Below are positions 43,838-53,230 of a DNA stretch of 64,000 nt, piece by piece. Origin of the DNA: Mycobacterium sp. BK086 (GTDB lineage Bacteria > Actinomycetota > Actinomycetes > Mycobacteriales > Mycobacteriaceae); assembly GCA_004362315.1 (NCBI GenBank), contig SNWL01000007.1, positions 248,001-312,000 of the forward strand, in the 5' to 3' direction. Both the position numbers and the translations under genes were made by a program. Under the pieces are notes generated by a model. It made no database searches. It worked only from the letters and a program-made list of their open reading frames with translations, and was not told where the DNA came from. Each line of letters starts with the position of its first letter. Position 1 is the first letter of the stretch.

Positions 43838-45150
43838 CCCGCGATCTCTTCGGGAAGCCTTGCCGCAGGGCGCTTTCCGGCTGTCAAAACCCGCGCGCCG
43901 ATCAGGGCGAGCAGCGTCACCGCCGTGCAGTAGAGGCCGTCGTCCTTCAGTCCCCATTTCACCGACACCAGGGTGGCCAGCCCCGCCACGCACAGCAGGA
44001 CGCCGACGCCGATGCTGCGGGCTCCGGTGACGGCGATCGGGCCGTCCCAGCCGGGCAGCGGATTGTTCTCCAGGGGCCGAAGCGCGACGAACAACACCGC
44101 GACCAGTACCGCCATCAGCAGCAGCTGCGCGACGGAGATCGCCAGGAAGTCCGGCTGCCCGGGATAGCGGGGATGGCCGGCGAGATCGAACAGCAGGTGG
44201 ATTCCGAGCAGGGCGGGCATGTGCCAGAGGTACAGGGTCATCGCACCCGAGTTGCCGATCGCCGTCAACTGCCACACTCGGGGATTCCGAGCCCACCGCT
44301 GGATGGCGGGCATCGCGGCAATGGCCAAGCAGCACATCATGATTGCGTGCCCGGCCAGTAGTAGCGACGGCGGTGTCATGTTGGCCAGCCGCTGACCTTC
44401 GATACCGACCAGGCTCAGCTCGTAGGGGCCGAACGCCACCAACGCGACGTTGACCGCCAGCATCGCCACCGCCGCCCTCAGCGCTGTCGCTTGCCGCAGC
44501 AGCCCGCGGCGGTAGGCCACCCCGAACATGCCGGGAATCAGCCACACCACGAGGTTTGCGAACCCCAGCCCCTGCGAGCCTGCAACGGTGAGCCGGATGG
44601 CGTCGACGGCGGCGACCAGGACATAGACGGCTGCCACACCGGCGATCAGCCGATGGGCGGTGGTGATTCGAACCAGCAGCGGCATCACCGCCAGCATCAG
44701 GACGTAGGCGCCCAGAAACCACAGCAGTTGTGTCGACACCCCGGCCACCGGGTCGTAGACGTGCGGGGGGAGGACTTCGTGCAGCAGCGTCAGGGCCACC
44801 GCCCAGAACGTCAGGTAGTAGAAGACGGGTCGAAAAAGCCTGGCGCAGCGCTTCATCAGCCACTGGCCCCAGCTCACGTCGGGCCGCCAGGACGCCATGC
44901 TGGCTGCGGCGCCGGCGAAGAAGAACAGCGGCATGATCTGGAAGATCCACGTCGCGGCCTGGAAGATCACCGAGGTGGTCAGCAGGTTATCCCAGTGCAG
45001 GACACCGTCGGTGATGATGCTCGTCGCCATCACGGTGTGGCCCGCCACGACGCCGAGAAGTGAGCCGATGCGAATGACGTCGATCGCCCGATCGCGATCC
45101 GGTGATGTCTGCGCCGCAACCTCGTCGGGGGTGGGGAACGCCAGGGTCAT
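43834..45150 (-). CDS. Acyltransferase-3 family integral membrane protein
   Basis: A 438-residue protein with about ten helices. The N-terminal DRAIDVIRIGSLLGVVAGHT carries the Arg/Asp/His signature of acyltransferase-3 enzymes (the expected catalytic H is H38). FQIMPLFFFAGAAASM and YLWHMPALL are further family motifs. These enzymes transfer acyl groups to sugars, lipids or glycans at the membrane; the acceptor is unknown. An MFS gene lies 10 bp upstream on the same strand and probably forms one transcript with it. This pair has no counterpart in the H37Rv block as I remember it. Confidence 0.88.
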   Translation of the reverse strand: MTLAFPTPDEVAAQTSPDRDRAIDVIRIGSLLGVVAGHTVMATSIITDGVLHWDNLLTTSVIFQAATWIFQIMPLFFFAGAAASMASWRPDVSWGQWLMKRCARLFRPVFYYLTFWAVALTLLHEVLPPHVYDPVAGVSTQLLWFLGAYVLMLAVMPLLVRITTAHRLIAGVAAVYVLVAAVDAIRLTVAGSQGLGFANLVVWLIPGMFGVAYRRGLLRQATALRAAVAMLAVNVALVAFGPYELSLVGIEGQRLANMTPPSLLLAGHAIMMCCLAIAAMPAIQRWARNPRVWQLTAIGNSGAMTLYLWHMPALLGIHLLFDLAGHPRYPGQPDFLAISVAQLLLMAVLVAVLFVALRPLENNPLPGWDGPIAVTGARSIGVGVLLCVAGLATLVSVKWGLKDDGLYCTAVTLLALIGARVLTAGKRPAARLPEEIAG

Positions 45151-45160
45151 GCAGAAAAAT

Positions 45161-46366
45161 CTAGCCCGCGTCGGCGTAGGTAGATCTACCTGATTTTGCG
45201 CGGGATTCCTGCCAGAGAATTGCGCCCAGGCAGGCCAGCGCCAGCACCCCCACCGCGGTGGCGAACACGATGCCGCCGGTACGCAGACCCCAGGCCTGCG
45301 CGGCGAAACCCTCGCCGATCACCGGGATCGAGATCGCGATGTAGGCCACCACGAAGTAGGTGGAGCTGACCTCGGCCCGGCGTTCGGGTGGGGTGAGCTC
45401 GGCGACGGCGGCCAGCCCGCGGCTGAAGCTGATGCCCTGGCCGATACCGGATACCACCGCCGCGGCGATCAATCCGATCAGTGACGAATAGTGCAGTGCC
45501 ACAACCAGAATTCCCATGCCCGCGGTCAGGATCGCGCAGCCGATGGCGACGGCGCGCTGGGGTGCGATGCGGGTGCCGAAGATCTGGGCGATGGCCGACG
45601 CGCCGAAGATGGATCCGGCGATCACCCCGGCCAGCGCGTGGTCGCCGATCCCGATGAGGGTGGTCAGCATCGACGGCGCGACGGAGGTGAACAGGCCGGT
45701 GACGGTGAACCCGGCGAACGCGGCCAGTGCCGCGACGATGAACACCGACCGGACCTCGGGCGGCACCGAAAGCCGTTGCAGCCCTATCTTTCCGGTTCGG
45801 CTGGAGGTTTCCGGAACCAGCAGCACCGCGATCGCGGCGAGCACGACCAGCGCGATGTGCACGACGAAGGTCAGCGTCAGCGGGCTCGGGGCGTACTGGG
45901 CGAGGATGCCTGCGAGGATCGGACCGGAGCCCAGCCCGCCGATGTTGGCGATGGTGGCCACCGCCGGTGCGCGGGTGCGCCAGCTCGGCGGTGCGGCTTC
46001 GATGACCGCCGCGGTGGCGGTGCCGGTGAAGATGCCCGCCGACAGGCCCGACAACACCCGGCCGACCAACAGCAGCGGTATCGAGTCCGCGATCAGGAAC
46101 ACCACGGCGCTGGCCAGCGCGCACACCGTGCCGGCCAACAGGACCGGCCGCCGGCCGATGGCGTCGGACCAGCGGCCGAACACAAGCAGCGCGAACAACA
46201 CCCCGCCGGCATAGGTGGCGTAGATGACGGTCGTGGTCAGCACCGAGAAGTGCATGCGCTCGGAGTAGAGCGCGTACAGCGGGGTGGGCAGCGTGGTGCC
46301 GACCATGATCGCGGCGAACGCGTAGGCCAGCAGGGCGAAGGCGAAATCTCGCCGGATGCGGGTCAT
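45161..46366 (-). CDS. MFS transporter (drug/sugar exporter-like)
   Basis: A 401-residue, 12-helix MFS protein. The MFS motif between helices 2 and 3 is FGRWSDAIGRRPVLLAG, and helix 5 has the GXXXGPXXGG-like antiporter motif (GGLGSGPILAGIL), which points to proton-linked efflux. It may export a product of, or a precursor for, the membrane acyltransferase 10 bp downstream. The 60-bp gap to the symporter stop upstream has no visible hairpin. Confidence 0.87.
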   Translation of the reverse strand: MTRIRRDFAFALLAYAFAAIMVGTTLPTPLYALYSERMHFSVLTTTVIYATYAGGVLFALLVFGRWSDAIGRRPVLLAGTVCALASAVVFLIADSIPLLLVGRVLSGLSAGIFTGTATAAVIEAAPPSWRTRAPAVATIANIGGLGSGPILAGILAQYAPSPLTLTFVVHIALVVLAAIAVLLVPETSSRTGKIGLQRLSVPPEVRSVFIVAALAAFAGFTVTGLFTSVAPSMLTTLIGIGDHALAGVIAGSIFGASAIAQIFGTRIAPQRAVAIGCAILTAGMGILVVALHYSSLIGLIAAAVVSGIGQGISFSRGLAAVAELTPPERRAEVSSTYFVVAYIAISIPVIGEGFAAQAWGLRTGGIVFATAVGVLALACLGAILWQESRAKSGRSTYADAG

Positions 46367-46426
46367 GGGATCAGCAACGTCTGCACACCCACACCATTCC
46401 CGCGTCCGGCGAGATTCTCACCTCAT

Positions 46427-48061
46427 TTAGTGGTGCGTGGCCTTCTCGGCACCGACGCCGGTCAGCGACCGGACCTCCATCTCGGCATTGATCTCCGGGT
46501 CGCCGGTGTCGTTGGACGTCAGCGTGCCGATGATGCCGAGGAGGAATGCCAGCGGGATCGACACGATGCCGGGGTTGGCCAGCGGGAAGAAGTCGAAGTC
46601 CGCGCCGGGGATCATCGCCGTCTTGTTGCCCGAGACGGCCGGCGAGAAGACGATCAGCACCAGGCAGCTGATCAGGCCGCCGTACATGCTCCACAGTGCG
46701 CCGCGGGTGTTGAACCGCTTCCAGTAGAGCGAGTACACGATCGTCGGCAGGTTGGCCGAGGCGGCCACCGCGAACGCCAAGGCCACCAGGAAGGCGACGT
46801 TCTGGCCGTTGGCCAGGATGCCAAGGCCGATCGCGGCGATACCGAGGACCACCGCGGTGATCCGGGAGACCCGCACCTGTTCGTCCTCAGTCACCTTGTG
46901 GCTCTTGAGAACACTGGCGTAGACGTCGTGGGCGAACGACGCCGACGCGGTGATCGTCAGACCCGCCACCACCGCCAGGATGGTGGCGAAGGCCACCGCC
47001 GAGATGATGCCGAGCAGGATCACCCCGCCGAGCTGGAACGCCAGCAGCGGTGCCGCCGAGTTCTGTCCTCCCGGAGCCGCCAGGATCTTGTCGGGGCCGA
47101 CCATGGCCGCCGCGCCGTAGCCGAGCGCCAGGGTGAACAGGTAGAAGGCGCCGATCAGGCCGATCGCCCAAACCACCGACCGCCGAGCCTCTTTCGCGGT
47201 CGGGACGGTGTAGAAGCGCATCAACACGTGCGGAAGGCCCGCCGTGCCGAGCACCAGTGCCAGCCCCAGCGACAGCAGGTTGATCTTGGAGGTGGTGTTG
47301 GCACCGTACTGCGCGCCCGGAGCCAGCACGTCGCGGCTGGCCACTCCCTTGGTGGTGGCGTCGTGCACCATCTGCTGTGCCGAACCGAGGATGTCGGAGA
47401 AGTTCAGCCCGAACTTGATCAGCACCAGCAGAGTCATGATCGCTGCGCCCGCGATCAGCAGGACGGCTTTGATGATCTGCACCCAGGTGGTGCCCTTCAT
47501 GCCGCCGACCAGGACGTAGACGATCATCAGCACACCGACCACCGCGATCACGACGGATTGGGCGGTGCGGCCGTGCACGTCGAGCAGCAAGGCGACCAGG
47601 CCACCGGCGCCGGCCATCTGCGCCAGCAGGTAGAACAGCGACACCGTCAGTGTCGACGTGGCCGCGGCCACCCGCACCGGTCGCTGCTTGAGGCGGAAGC
47701 TCAGCACATCCGCCATCGTGAATTTGCCTGTGTTGCGCAGTAATTCGGCGACCAACAGCAGGGCTACCAGCCAGGCCACCAAGAAGCCGATCGAATACAG
47801 GAAGCCGTCGTAGCCGTACACCGCGATGGCGCCGGCGATGCCGAGAAAGCTTGCGGCAGAGAGGTAGTCGCCAGCGATGGCGATGCCGTTCTGCGGTCCG
47901 GAGAAGGCACGTCCGCCGGTGAAGAACTCGGTGGCATTGGTGTTGGTGCGGCCGGCCCGGATCACGATGAACAGCGTGATGAGCACGAACGCCACGAAGA
48001 TGCTGATGTTGACGATGGGATTGCCGATCCGGCTGGCCTCGGCGAGCACGGTGGTGGTCAC
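46427..48061 (-). CDS. Sodium:solute (acetate/monocarboxylate) symporter, ActP/MctC type
   Basis: A 544-residue protein starting at GTG 48061, fixed by the overlap with the upstream small gene (the longer frame would run through it). About 13 helices; the phrase GGRAFSGPQNGIAIAGDYLSA and later TAGLPHVLMRFYTVPTAKEA are typical of the SSS family members ActP and corynebacterial MctC. It probably imports acetate, propionate or pyruvate with Na+ or H+. The coupled DUF485 protein upstream is the usual companion, and the LytS/LytTR pair further upstream may sense its substrate. Confidence 0.92.
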   Translation of the reverse strand: MTTTVLAEASRIGNPIVNISIFVAFVLITLFIVIRAGRTNTNATEFFTGGRAFSGPQNGIAIAGDYLSAASFLGIAGAIAVYGYDGFLYSIGFLVAWLVALLLVAELLRNTGKFTMADVLSFRLKQRPVRVAAATSTLTVSLFYLLAQMAGAGGLVALLLDVHGRTAQSVVIAVVGVLMIVYVLVGGMKGTTWVQIIKAVLLIAGAAIMTLLVLIKFGLNFSDILGSAQQMVHDATTKGVASRDVLAPGAQYGANTTSKINLLSLGLALVLGTAGLPHVLMRFYTVPTAKEARRSVVWAIGLIGAFYLFTLALGYGAAAMVGPDKILAAPGGQNSAAPLLAFQLGGVILLGIISAVAFATILAVVAGLTITASASFAHDVYASVLKSHKVTEDEQVRVSRITAVVLGIAAIGLGILANGQNVAFLVALAFAVAASANLPTIVYSLYWKRFNTRGALWSMYGGLISCLVLIVFSPAVSGNKTAMIPGADFDFFPLANPGIVSIPLAFLLGIIGTLTSNDTGDPEINAEMEVRSLTGVGAEKATHH

Positions 48062-48408
48062 TGGGCGCTGCCTTCCATCTCGTTGCGGATGGCTTCGGCG
48101 CGCGGGTCGAGTTCCCGGTTGGCGAACCGCACGTAAAGGCCGGTGATCAGGAACGTCGTCAGGAACTGACCAAGGCCGATGAGCAGGCCGACGTTGACGT
48201 TGCCCCACACCTTGATGGCCATGAAGTCGTGGGCGAACGCACCGAGAATGACGTAGGTGGCGTACCAGATCAGGAAGAACGCCGTCGTCGGGAAGACGAA
48301 GCGGCGCAAGGTGCGGCGCAGCTCCTGGAATTCGGGACTGGCCTGTACGGCCAGATATTGGGCGCCGCTGGGTTGGGTTTCCTGCGGCGGCAGGTCGGTT
48401 GTGGGCAC
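48058..48408 (-). CDS. DUF485 small membrane protein (symporter partner)
   Basis: A 116-residue protein with two hydrophobic helices (FPTTAFFLIWYATYVILGAF; VNVGLLIGLGQFLTTFLITG). The family DUF485 is nearly always encoded next to ActP/MctC symporters. The start is GTG 48408. Its stop overlaps the symporter start by 4 bases, so stoichiometric translation is likely. A 131-bp gap upstream, without a clear hairpin, separates it from the second symporter gene and may hold a promoter. Confidence 0.9.
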   Translation of the reverse strand: MPTTDLPPQETQPSGAQYLAVQASPEFQELRRTLRRFVFPTTAFFLIWYATYVILGAFAHDFMAIKVWGNVNVGLLIGLGQFLTTFLITGLYVRFANRELDPRAEAIRNEMEGSAQ

Positions 48409-48539
48409 CAGATGCTCCTCAGCTCAGGTTGTGAACTCCGATCGTTTTCACAGCGTATTGAGAGGTGCGTCACAGCCCTAGGCTCCGCGCGGACGATGCG
48501 GTGAACGGTTGGCGGGCGGCGCTGAACGGTCGGGGGGAG

Positions 48540-50255
48540 TCAGCCGCGCGGTGCCCGATCCAGGCCCATGCCGAGCCGTTCGGGCACGTGCATGCGGGCG
48601 AAGATGCGCGCCACGTCGGGTGGCACGTCGCGTCGGGTGAGCCGGCTGACGAGGATCATGGTCGCGAACGCCAGCGGCACCGTGATCGCGGCGGGGTAGC
48701 CGATCAGTGTGGTCAGCCAGCCGCCGAGGACGTCGTCGTCGACCCAGCCCGTCACCGCGACCAGGATGGCCACGCCGGAGGCCAGCGCCCCGACCACCAG
48801 ACCCGCGATCGCGCCCGCGGCGGTCAGCCCGCGCCACCAGATCCCGAGTACCAGCAGCGGGCACAGCGTGGAGGCCGCGACCGCGAACGCCAGGCCGACG
48901 CCGCGGGACAGGTCCAGCACGGGTGCGACGAGCGACAGCGGAATCGGGATGAGCCCGGCGATCAATGCCACCAACCGGAAGTCGCTGACCCGGCCGCGCA
49001 GCACGTCGGTGGACAGTGCGCCGGCGATGCTGACCAGCAGGCCCGACGATGTCGCCAGGAATGCCGCGATGGCTCCGGCCGCGACCAGGGCGCCGATCAG
49101 CTCACCGGGCAGCCCGGCGATGGCGGCCGAGGGGAGTAGCAGTACGGCGGCGTCGGCCTTGCCGGTGACGAGAAGCTGTGGCACGTAGAGCCGGGCGAAC
49201 ACCCCGAGCAGGACGGGGAACAAATAGAAGAACGACAGCAGGCCGATGACGGTCAAGGCTGTGCGGCGGGCCGCACGTCCGTCGGGGTTGGTGTAGAAGC
49301 GGACCAGTACGTGGGGCAGGCCCATGGCGCCGAGGAACGTCGCCACCATGATCGAAAACACTTGGTAGAGAGGATGGTTGCCGCCCAGCCCGCCGCCGTT
49401 CTGGATCCAGGCCGTGCCGCTGGCCGGTGCCCCGGCGACGACGGGGGTCTGGGCGCCCGGCGCGAGGGTCAGGGTGGTGCCTCCCTGCAGGGTGTACCGG
49501 CCGGGGGTTTCCAGCGCGTGGTTGTCCACCGTGACACCAGTGGGGTCGGCGACGGTGACCACGACATCGGTCTCGACGGTGACGACGGTCTGCTGGTCCA
49601 CGGTCGGCGGAAGAGGGCCGCCGAGTGGGGGATGGTCGTGGCCGAAATGCGTCAGCAGCACCAGCGCGGGGACGGCGACCGCCGTCAGCTTCAGCCAGTA
49701 CTGGAACGCCTGCACGAACGTGATGGACCGCATCCCGCCCCCGACGACGTTGACGATCACGATCCCGCCGACGACGAGCGGGCCGAGCCAGACCGGAACG
49801 CCGAGAAGGGCTTTCAGGGCGATGCCGGCGCCCTGGTATTGCGGGATCAGGTAGAGGATGCAGACCGTGACGACCACGATCATCGCGACCCGGCGCACCC
49901 GCGGCGAGCCCAGCCGGAACTCGGCGAAGTCGGGCACCGTGTAGGCGCCGGAGCGGCGCAGCGGAGCCGAGACGAACAGCAGCAGGCCCAGATAGCCCGC
50001 GGTGAAGCCGACCGGGTACCACAGCGCGTCGGCGCCGTACTTGGCGATCAGCCCGGCGACGCCGAGAAACGAAGCCGCCGAGAGGTATTCGCCGGAGATG
50101 GCGGCGGCGTTCCAACGGGCCCCGACGGTGCGCGAGGCCACCAGGAAGTCGGATGTGGTGCGCGACAGCCGAACCCCGTAGGCGCCGACGGCCACCGTCG
50201 CCACCGCGGCGGCCAGCAGGCCACCGGCGGTCAGGGCCGTCGCGGTCGAGCTCAC
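48540..50255 (-). CDS. Second sodium:solute symporter, VC_2705-like, with extramembrane insert
   Basis: A 571-residue SSS-family protein with about 13 helices. It shares ISGEYLSAASFLG and GAMGLPHVLVRFYTNPDGRA with ActP-like symporters. Between helices, residues ~205-300 form a hydrophilic Val/Thr/Asp/Gly-rich stretch (VVTVETDVVVTVADPTGVTV, then LQGGTTLTLAPG) longer than in the ActP paralog next door. The insert looks like a small beta domain facing outward. It is coupled to a small membrane protein gene (4-base overlap). Likely substrates are short-chain monocarboxylates. Confidence 0.9.
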   Translation of the reverse strand: MSSTATALTAGGLLAAAVATVAVGAYGVRLSRTTSDFLVASRTVGARWNAAAISGEYLSAASFLGVAGLIAKYGADALWYPVGFTAGYLGLLLFVSAPLRRSGAYTVPDFAEFRLGSPRVRRVAMIVVVTVCILYLIPQYQGAGIALKALLGVPVWLGPLVVGGIVIVNVVGGGMRSITFVQAFQYWLKLTAVAVPALVLLTHFGHDHPPLGGPLPPTVDQQTVVTVETDVVVTVADPTGVTVDNHALETPGRYTLQGGTTLTLAPGAQTPVVAGAPASGTAWIQNGGGLGGNHPLYQVFSIMVATFLGAMGLPHVLVRFYTNPDGRAARRTALTVIGLLSFFYLFPVLLGVFARLYVPQLLVTGKADAAVLLLPSAAIAGLPGELIGALVAAGAIAAFLATSSGLLVSIAGALSTDVLRGRVSDFRLVALIAGLIPIPLSLVAPVLDLSRGVGLAFAVAASTLCPLLVLGIWWRGLTAAGAIAGLVVGALASGVAILVAVTGWVDDDVLGGWLTTLIGYPAAITVPLAFATMILVSRLTRRDVPPDVARIFARMHVPERLGMGLDRAPRG

Positions 50256-50632
50256 GGCGGGCTCTCATCGTCGACCACACCCATGAAGTCGCGTTCGCCT
50301 TGTTCGGCCAGCCGGATGAAGAGCCGGCCGATGGCGTAGAGCGCGGGGTAGACCAGGACCGCCAGCGTCAGCCAGTTCAGCCGTATCCCGAATACGCTGG
50401 CGTTGGACAACTCTGGGAACACCGCGTTGATCAACGGCAGTGCGGCCATGGCGCCGGCCACCAGGGCGGCCAGTCGCAATGCCAGCCCGAGCTGGGCTCG
50501 GACCAGGCCGCGGACCAGTGCGTCGCCGATTTCGGTCTGCTCCTGGACTTCGACGCGAGTGTGCACCACGCGGGTTCCGCGGCGGTGGGCCAGGACCACG
50601 CGTTCGCGTTGCGGGCGGCCCGGCTTAGTCAT
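50252..50632 (-). CDS. Small membrane protein paired with the second symporter
   Basis: A 126-residue protein with a basic N-terminus (KPGRPQRERVVLAHRRGTRV), a helix ~48-68 (LALRLAALVAGAMAALPLIN) and a second helix ~84-104 (IRLNWLTLAVLVYPALYAIG). In size, topology and place it corresponds to the DUF485-type companion of VC_2705-like symporters, though the sequence is diverged. It overlaps the symporter start by 4 bases and the response regulator stop by 8, so it is part of one operon. Confidence 0.8.
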   Translation of the reverse strand: MTKPGRPQRERVVLAHRRGTRVVHTRVEVQEQTEIGDALVRGLVRAQLGLALRLAALVAGAMAALPLINAVFPELSNASVFGIRLNWLTLAVLVYPALYAIGRLFIRLAEQGERDFMGVVDDESPP

Positions 50633-51395
50633 TGGTGGCCCCTGGGCGGAAGGTGCGCATCGGGTCGCGGATCAGCCGGTCGCGCAGTTCGCGGGCCTGG
50701 CGGCGGCTGACCGGGAGCTCGATGGCCGCCGATGCGCCGTTGGCGCGCATCCGCACCAGCGTCGATGCGCCCGACGTGCGGAGGCCGGTGACCATACTCA
50801 GCGCGACGAGATAGGAGCGGTGCACCCGCTGGAAGCCGCGATTGCGCCAGCGATCTTCCAAGGTGCTCAACGGGATTCGCACCAGATGCGAGCCGGATGC
50901 CGCGTGCAGCCGGGCGTAGTCGCCTTCGGCCTCCACCCAGCCGATCGTGTCGCAGGGCACCAGCTGGGTGACGCCGCCGAGTTCGACGGGGATGGCGTCG
51001 GCCTGGGGTTCGTCAGCCGGCTCGGCGGTGCGCGCAGTGACCACCCGGCGGACGGCCTCGTCGAGGCGCTCCTTGCGGATCGGCTTGAGCAGATAGTCCA
51101 GCGCGCCGACTTCGAAGGCGGCCAGTGCCTTGTCGTCGTGCGCGGTGACGAAGACGACGGCGGGCGGGTGCGCGAAATTGCCGAGGACACTGGCCAGTTC
51201 GAGGCCGGACAGGCCGGGCATGTTGATGTCGAGGAAGATCGCATCGACGGTGCGTTCGTTGATGATGCGCAGCGCGGAGGTCGCATCGCCCGCGCCGGTC
51301 ACTTCGGCGATGTCAGGATGCTCGCCGAGCAGATAGGTGAGCTCGTCGAGCGCGGGGGCTTCGTCGTCGACCGCCAGCACCCACAGCCCTGCCAT
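50625..51395 (-). CDS. LytTR-family response regulator
   Basis: A 256-residue protein. The receiver domain spans ~1-120 with acidic D10-D11, phosphoacceptor D56 (IFLDINMP), and the conserved Lys in LLKPIRKERL. Residues ~140-245 form a LytTR DNA-binding domain (GWVEAEGDYARLHAASG, then FQRVHRSYLVAL). Regulators of this type (BtsR, YpdB in E. coli) activate transporter genes in response to pyruvate. The kinase gene is 8 bp upstream, and the symporter genes follow, so transporter control is the probable function. Confidence 0.95.
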   Translation of the reverse strand: MAGLWVLAVDDEAPALDELTYLLGEHPDIAEVTGAGDATSALRIINERTVDAIFLDINMPGLSGLELASVLGNFAHPPAVVFVTAHDDKALAAFEVGALDYLLKPIRKERLDEAVRRVVTARTAEPADEPQADAIPVELGGVTQLVPCDTIGWVEAEGDYARLHAASGSHLVRIPLSTLEDRWRNRGFQRVHRSYLVALSMVTGLRTSGASTLVRMRANGASAAIELPVSRRQARELRDRLIRDPMRTFRPGATND

Positions 51396-51403
51396 GGTTC
51401 TCC

Positions 51404-52582
51404 TTAAACCCGTACGCCCGCGCGGAACTTGGGCACCCGCATGATCACCTTCGTACCCGCATCCAGGGCCGTCTCGACCACCAGACCGTAGTCGTTGCCG
51501 AAGGCGGCGCGCAGTCGATGGTCGACATTGCTCAGCCCGACGTGGGCGCTCTGCTCACCCTCGCCAAGGACGTCGCCATGCCCGGAGCGCAGGATTTCGG
51601 GATCCATGCCGATGCCGTCGTCCTCCACGCTGATGACACAGTCGGACCCTTCGTCACGCGCGACGATTTCGATGGATCCGCCCTGCCGCCCGGCCAGGCC
51701 GTGCCGAACCGCGTTCTCCACCAGCGGTTGCAGCGCCAGGAACGGCACGACGACGGTCAGCACCTCGGGCGCGATCTGCAGTGTCACCGCCAGATTGGGG
51801 CCGAAGCGGGCGCGTTCCAGCGTCAGGTAGCGGTCGATGTTGCGCAGTTCGTCGGCCAGCACCGTGTAGGGGCCCGCGGAGCGAAACGAGTAGCGGGTGA
51901 AGTCGGCGAATTCCAGGATGAGATCGCGCGCCCGGTCGGGGTCGGTGCGGACGAACGAGGCGATGGTGTTGAGCGCGTTGTAGATGAAGTGCGGGCTGAT
52001 CTGGGCGCGCAGCGCGAGCACTTCGGCGCGGTCGAGGCGGGCCCGCGACGCGTCGAGCTCGGCCAGCTCGAGTTGGCTGGCGGCGTAGCGCGCGACTTCG
52101 GCGATGGCGCCGAGCATGCCCGGCGACGGTTCGTCGGTGTTGACGACGACGAGCACGCCGATCACCGCGTCGTCGTCGTCGAGGATCGGCTGGGCGACGA
52201 CGGCGGGGGACTGTTCGCGGGCCAGTACCCGGCGCTGACCGGTGATCGCGTCGCGGGCGGTGTGGTGGGAGATCTCCAGCGTGGCCGGCGTCCACAACTC
52301 GCCGGGCGGGTCGAAGGCGAGCAGGGCGGTGTCGCCGCTGTAGAGGGCGACACCGTCGGAACCGGTCAGGCCGCGCAGGTGGGGGGCGGCGGCGGCAGCG
52401 GAGTCGGCGTCCAGGCCCTTGCGCAGCGAGCGGGCCGCCAGCGAGGCGGTGTGCAGGGCGGCGTGCACCGTGCGCTCGGCGGGGGTGCTGACCACGCTGC
52501 GGGTCAGGACGGCGATGGCGCCGACGATCAGTGCGACCGCGGCCAGGGCGACCGCCAGCGCGAGCGCGACCGCACCCGACAT
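51404..52582 (-). CDS. LytS-like sensor histidine kinase
   Basis: A 392-residue kinase. One membrane helix lies at ~4-28, a GAF-like sensory region at ~60-165, a short coiled segment at ~172-190, and a His_kinase domain with H198 (AQISPHFIYNALNTIASF). The ATPase N-box is LQPLVENAVRHGL and the G-box DDGIGMDP. It differs from LytS itself in lacking the 5TM receptor. It should phosphorylate the LytTR regulator immediately downstream. It is divergent from the HhH-GPD gene (59-bp spacer). Confidence 0.95.
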   Translation of the reverse strand: MSGAVALALAVALAAVALIVGAIAVLTRSVVSTPAERTVHAALHTASLAARSLRKGLDADSAAAAAPHLRGLTGSDGVALYSGDTALLAFDPPGELWTPATLEISHHTARDAITGQRRVLAREQSPAVVAQPILDDDDAVIGVLVVVNTDEPSPGMLGAIAEVARYAASQLELAELDASRARLDRAEVLALRAQISPHFIYNALNTIASFVRTDPDRARDLILEFADFTRYSFRSAGPYTVLADELRNIDRYLTLERARFGPNLAVTLQIAPEVLTVVVPFLALQPLVENAVRHGLAGRQGGSIEIVARDEGSDCVISVEDDGIGMDPEILRSGHGDVLGEGEQSAHVGLSNVDHRLRAAFGNDYGLVVETALDAGTKVIMRVPKFRAGVRV

Positions 52583-52641
52583 CGTCCCTCCCGTCCTGCT
52601 CAGGCGTTCCGCCTACATCCTCACGTGCCTACACTCATCCC

Positions 52642-53220
52642 ATGGCGAGACTGCAGCTCACCCAGGATCCCGCGTCTGACGACCTGTTGAGTGAGGATCC
52701 GTTCGCATTGCTGACCGGAATGATGCTTGATCAGCAGATTCCCATGGAAGTGGCGTTCGCCGGACCGCGCAAGATCGTCGAGCGCATCGGGGGTATCGAC
52801 CCCCGGCTGGTCGCCGATTACGACCCCGAGCAGTTCACCGAGAAATTTTCGACAACGCCTGCCGTGCACCGTTTTCCGGGTTCGATGGCCAAGCGGGTGC
52901 AGGATCTGGCCCGCGAGATCGTCGACCGCTACGACGGTGACGCCGCCCAGCTGTGGCTCGACGGCAACCCCGACGGCGCCGAGGTGCTGCGCCGACTCAA
53001 GGCCCTGCCCGGATTCGGTGAGCAGAAGGCCAAGATCTTCCTGGCCCTGCTGGGCAAGCAGTACGGCGTCACCCCCAAGGGCTGGCGCGAGGCCGCCGGA
53101 GATTACGGCAGGGCCGGCACCCACATGTCGATCGCCGATGTGGTCGACAAGGGGTCGCTGGAAGAGGTCAGGGCGTACAAGAAGAAGATGAAGGCCGCAG
53201 CCAAAGCAAAGGCCGGATAA
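52642..53220 (+). CDS. HhH-GPD superfamily DNA glycosylase-like protein (Rv1156-like)
   Basis: ATG 52642 gives 192 residues, close to Rv1156. It has the LTGMMLDQQIPMEVAFAGP start and the helix-hairpin-helix LPGFGEQKAKIFLALLGK, hallmarks of HhH-GPD base-excision proteins. A family catalytic Asp is not evident in the expected place after the hairpin, so it may be a structural or DNA-binding member. Likely DNA-repair function. Neighbours match the H37Rv order, and a DUF1059 gene follows after 10 bp. Confidence 0.9.
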   Translation: MARLQLTQDPASDDLLSEDPFALLTGMMLDQQIPMEVAFAGPRKIVERIGGIDPRLVADYDPEQFTEKFSTTPAVHRFPGSMAKRVQDLAREIVDRYDGDAAQLWLDGNPDGAEVLRRLKALPGFGEQKAKIFLALLGKQYGVTPKGWREAAGDYGRAGTHMSIADVVDKGSLEEVRAYKKKMKAAAKAKAG

Positions 53221-53230
53221 CGGAGGAACC

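Noticed and set aside
45179-45190. GGTAGATCTACC palindrome as an operator
   Set aside because: It lies in the 3' coding end of the MFS gene, not in a promoter region.
45491-47743. 750-aa plus-strand frame over the MFS and symporter genes
   Set aside because: Shadow of minus-strand membrane genes, with Gln/His/Arg/Asp-rich composition and no recognisable domain.
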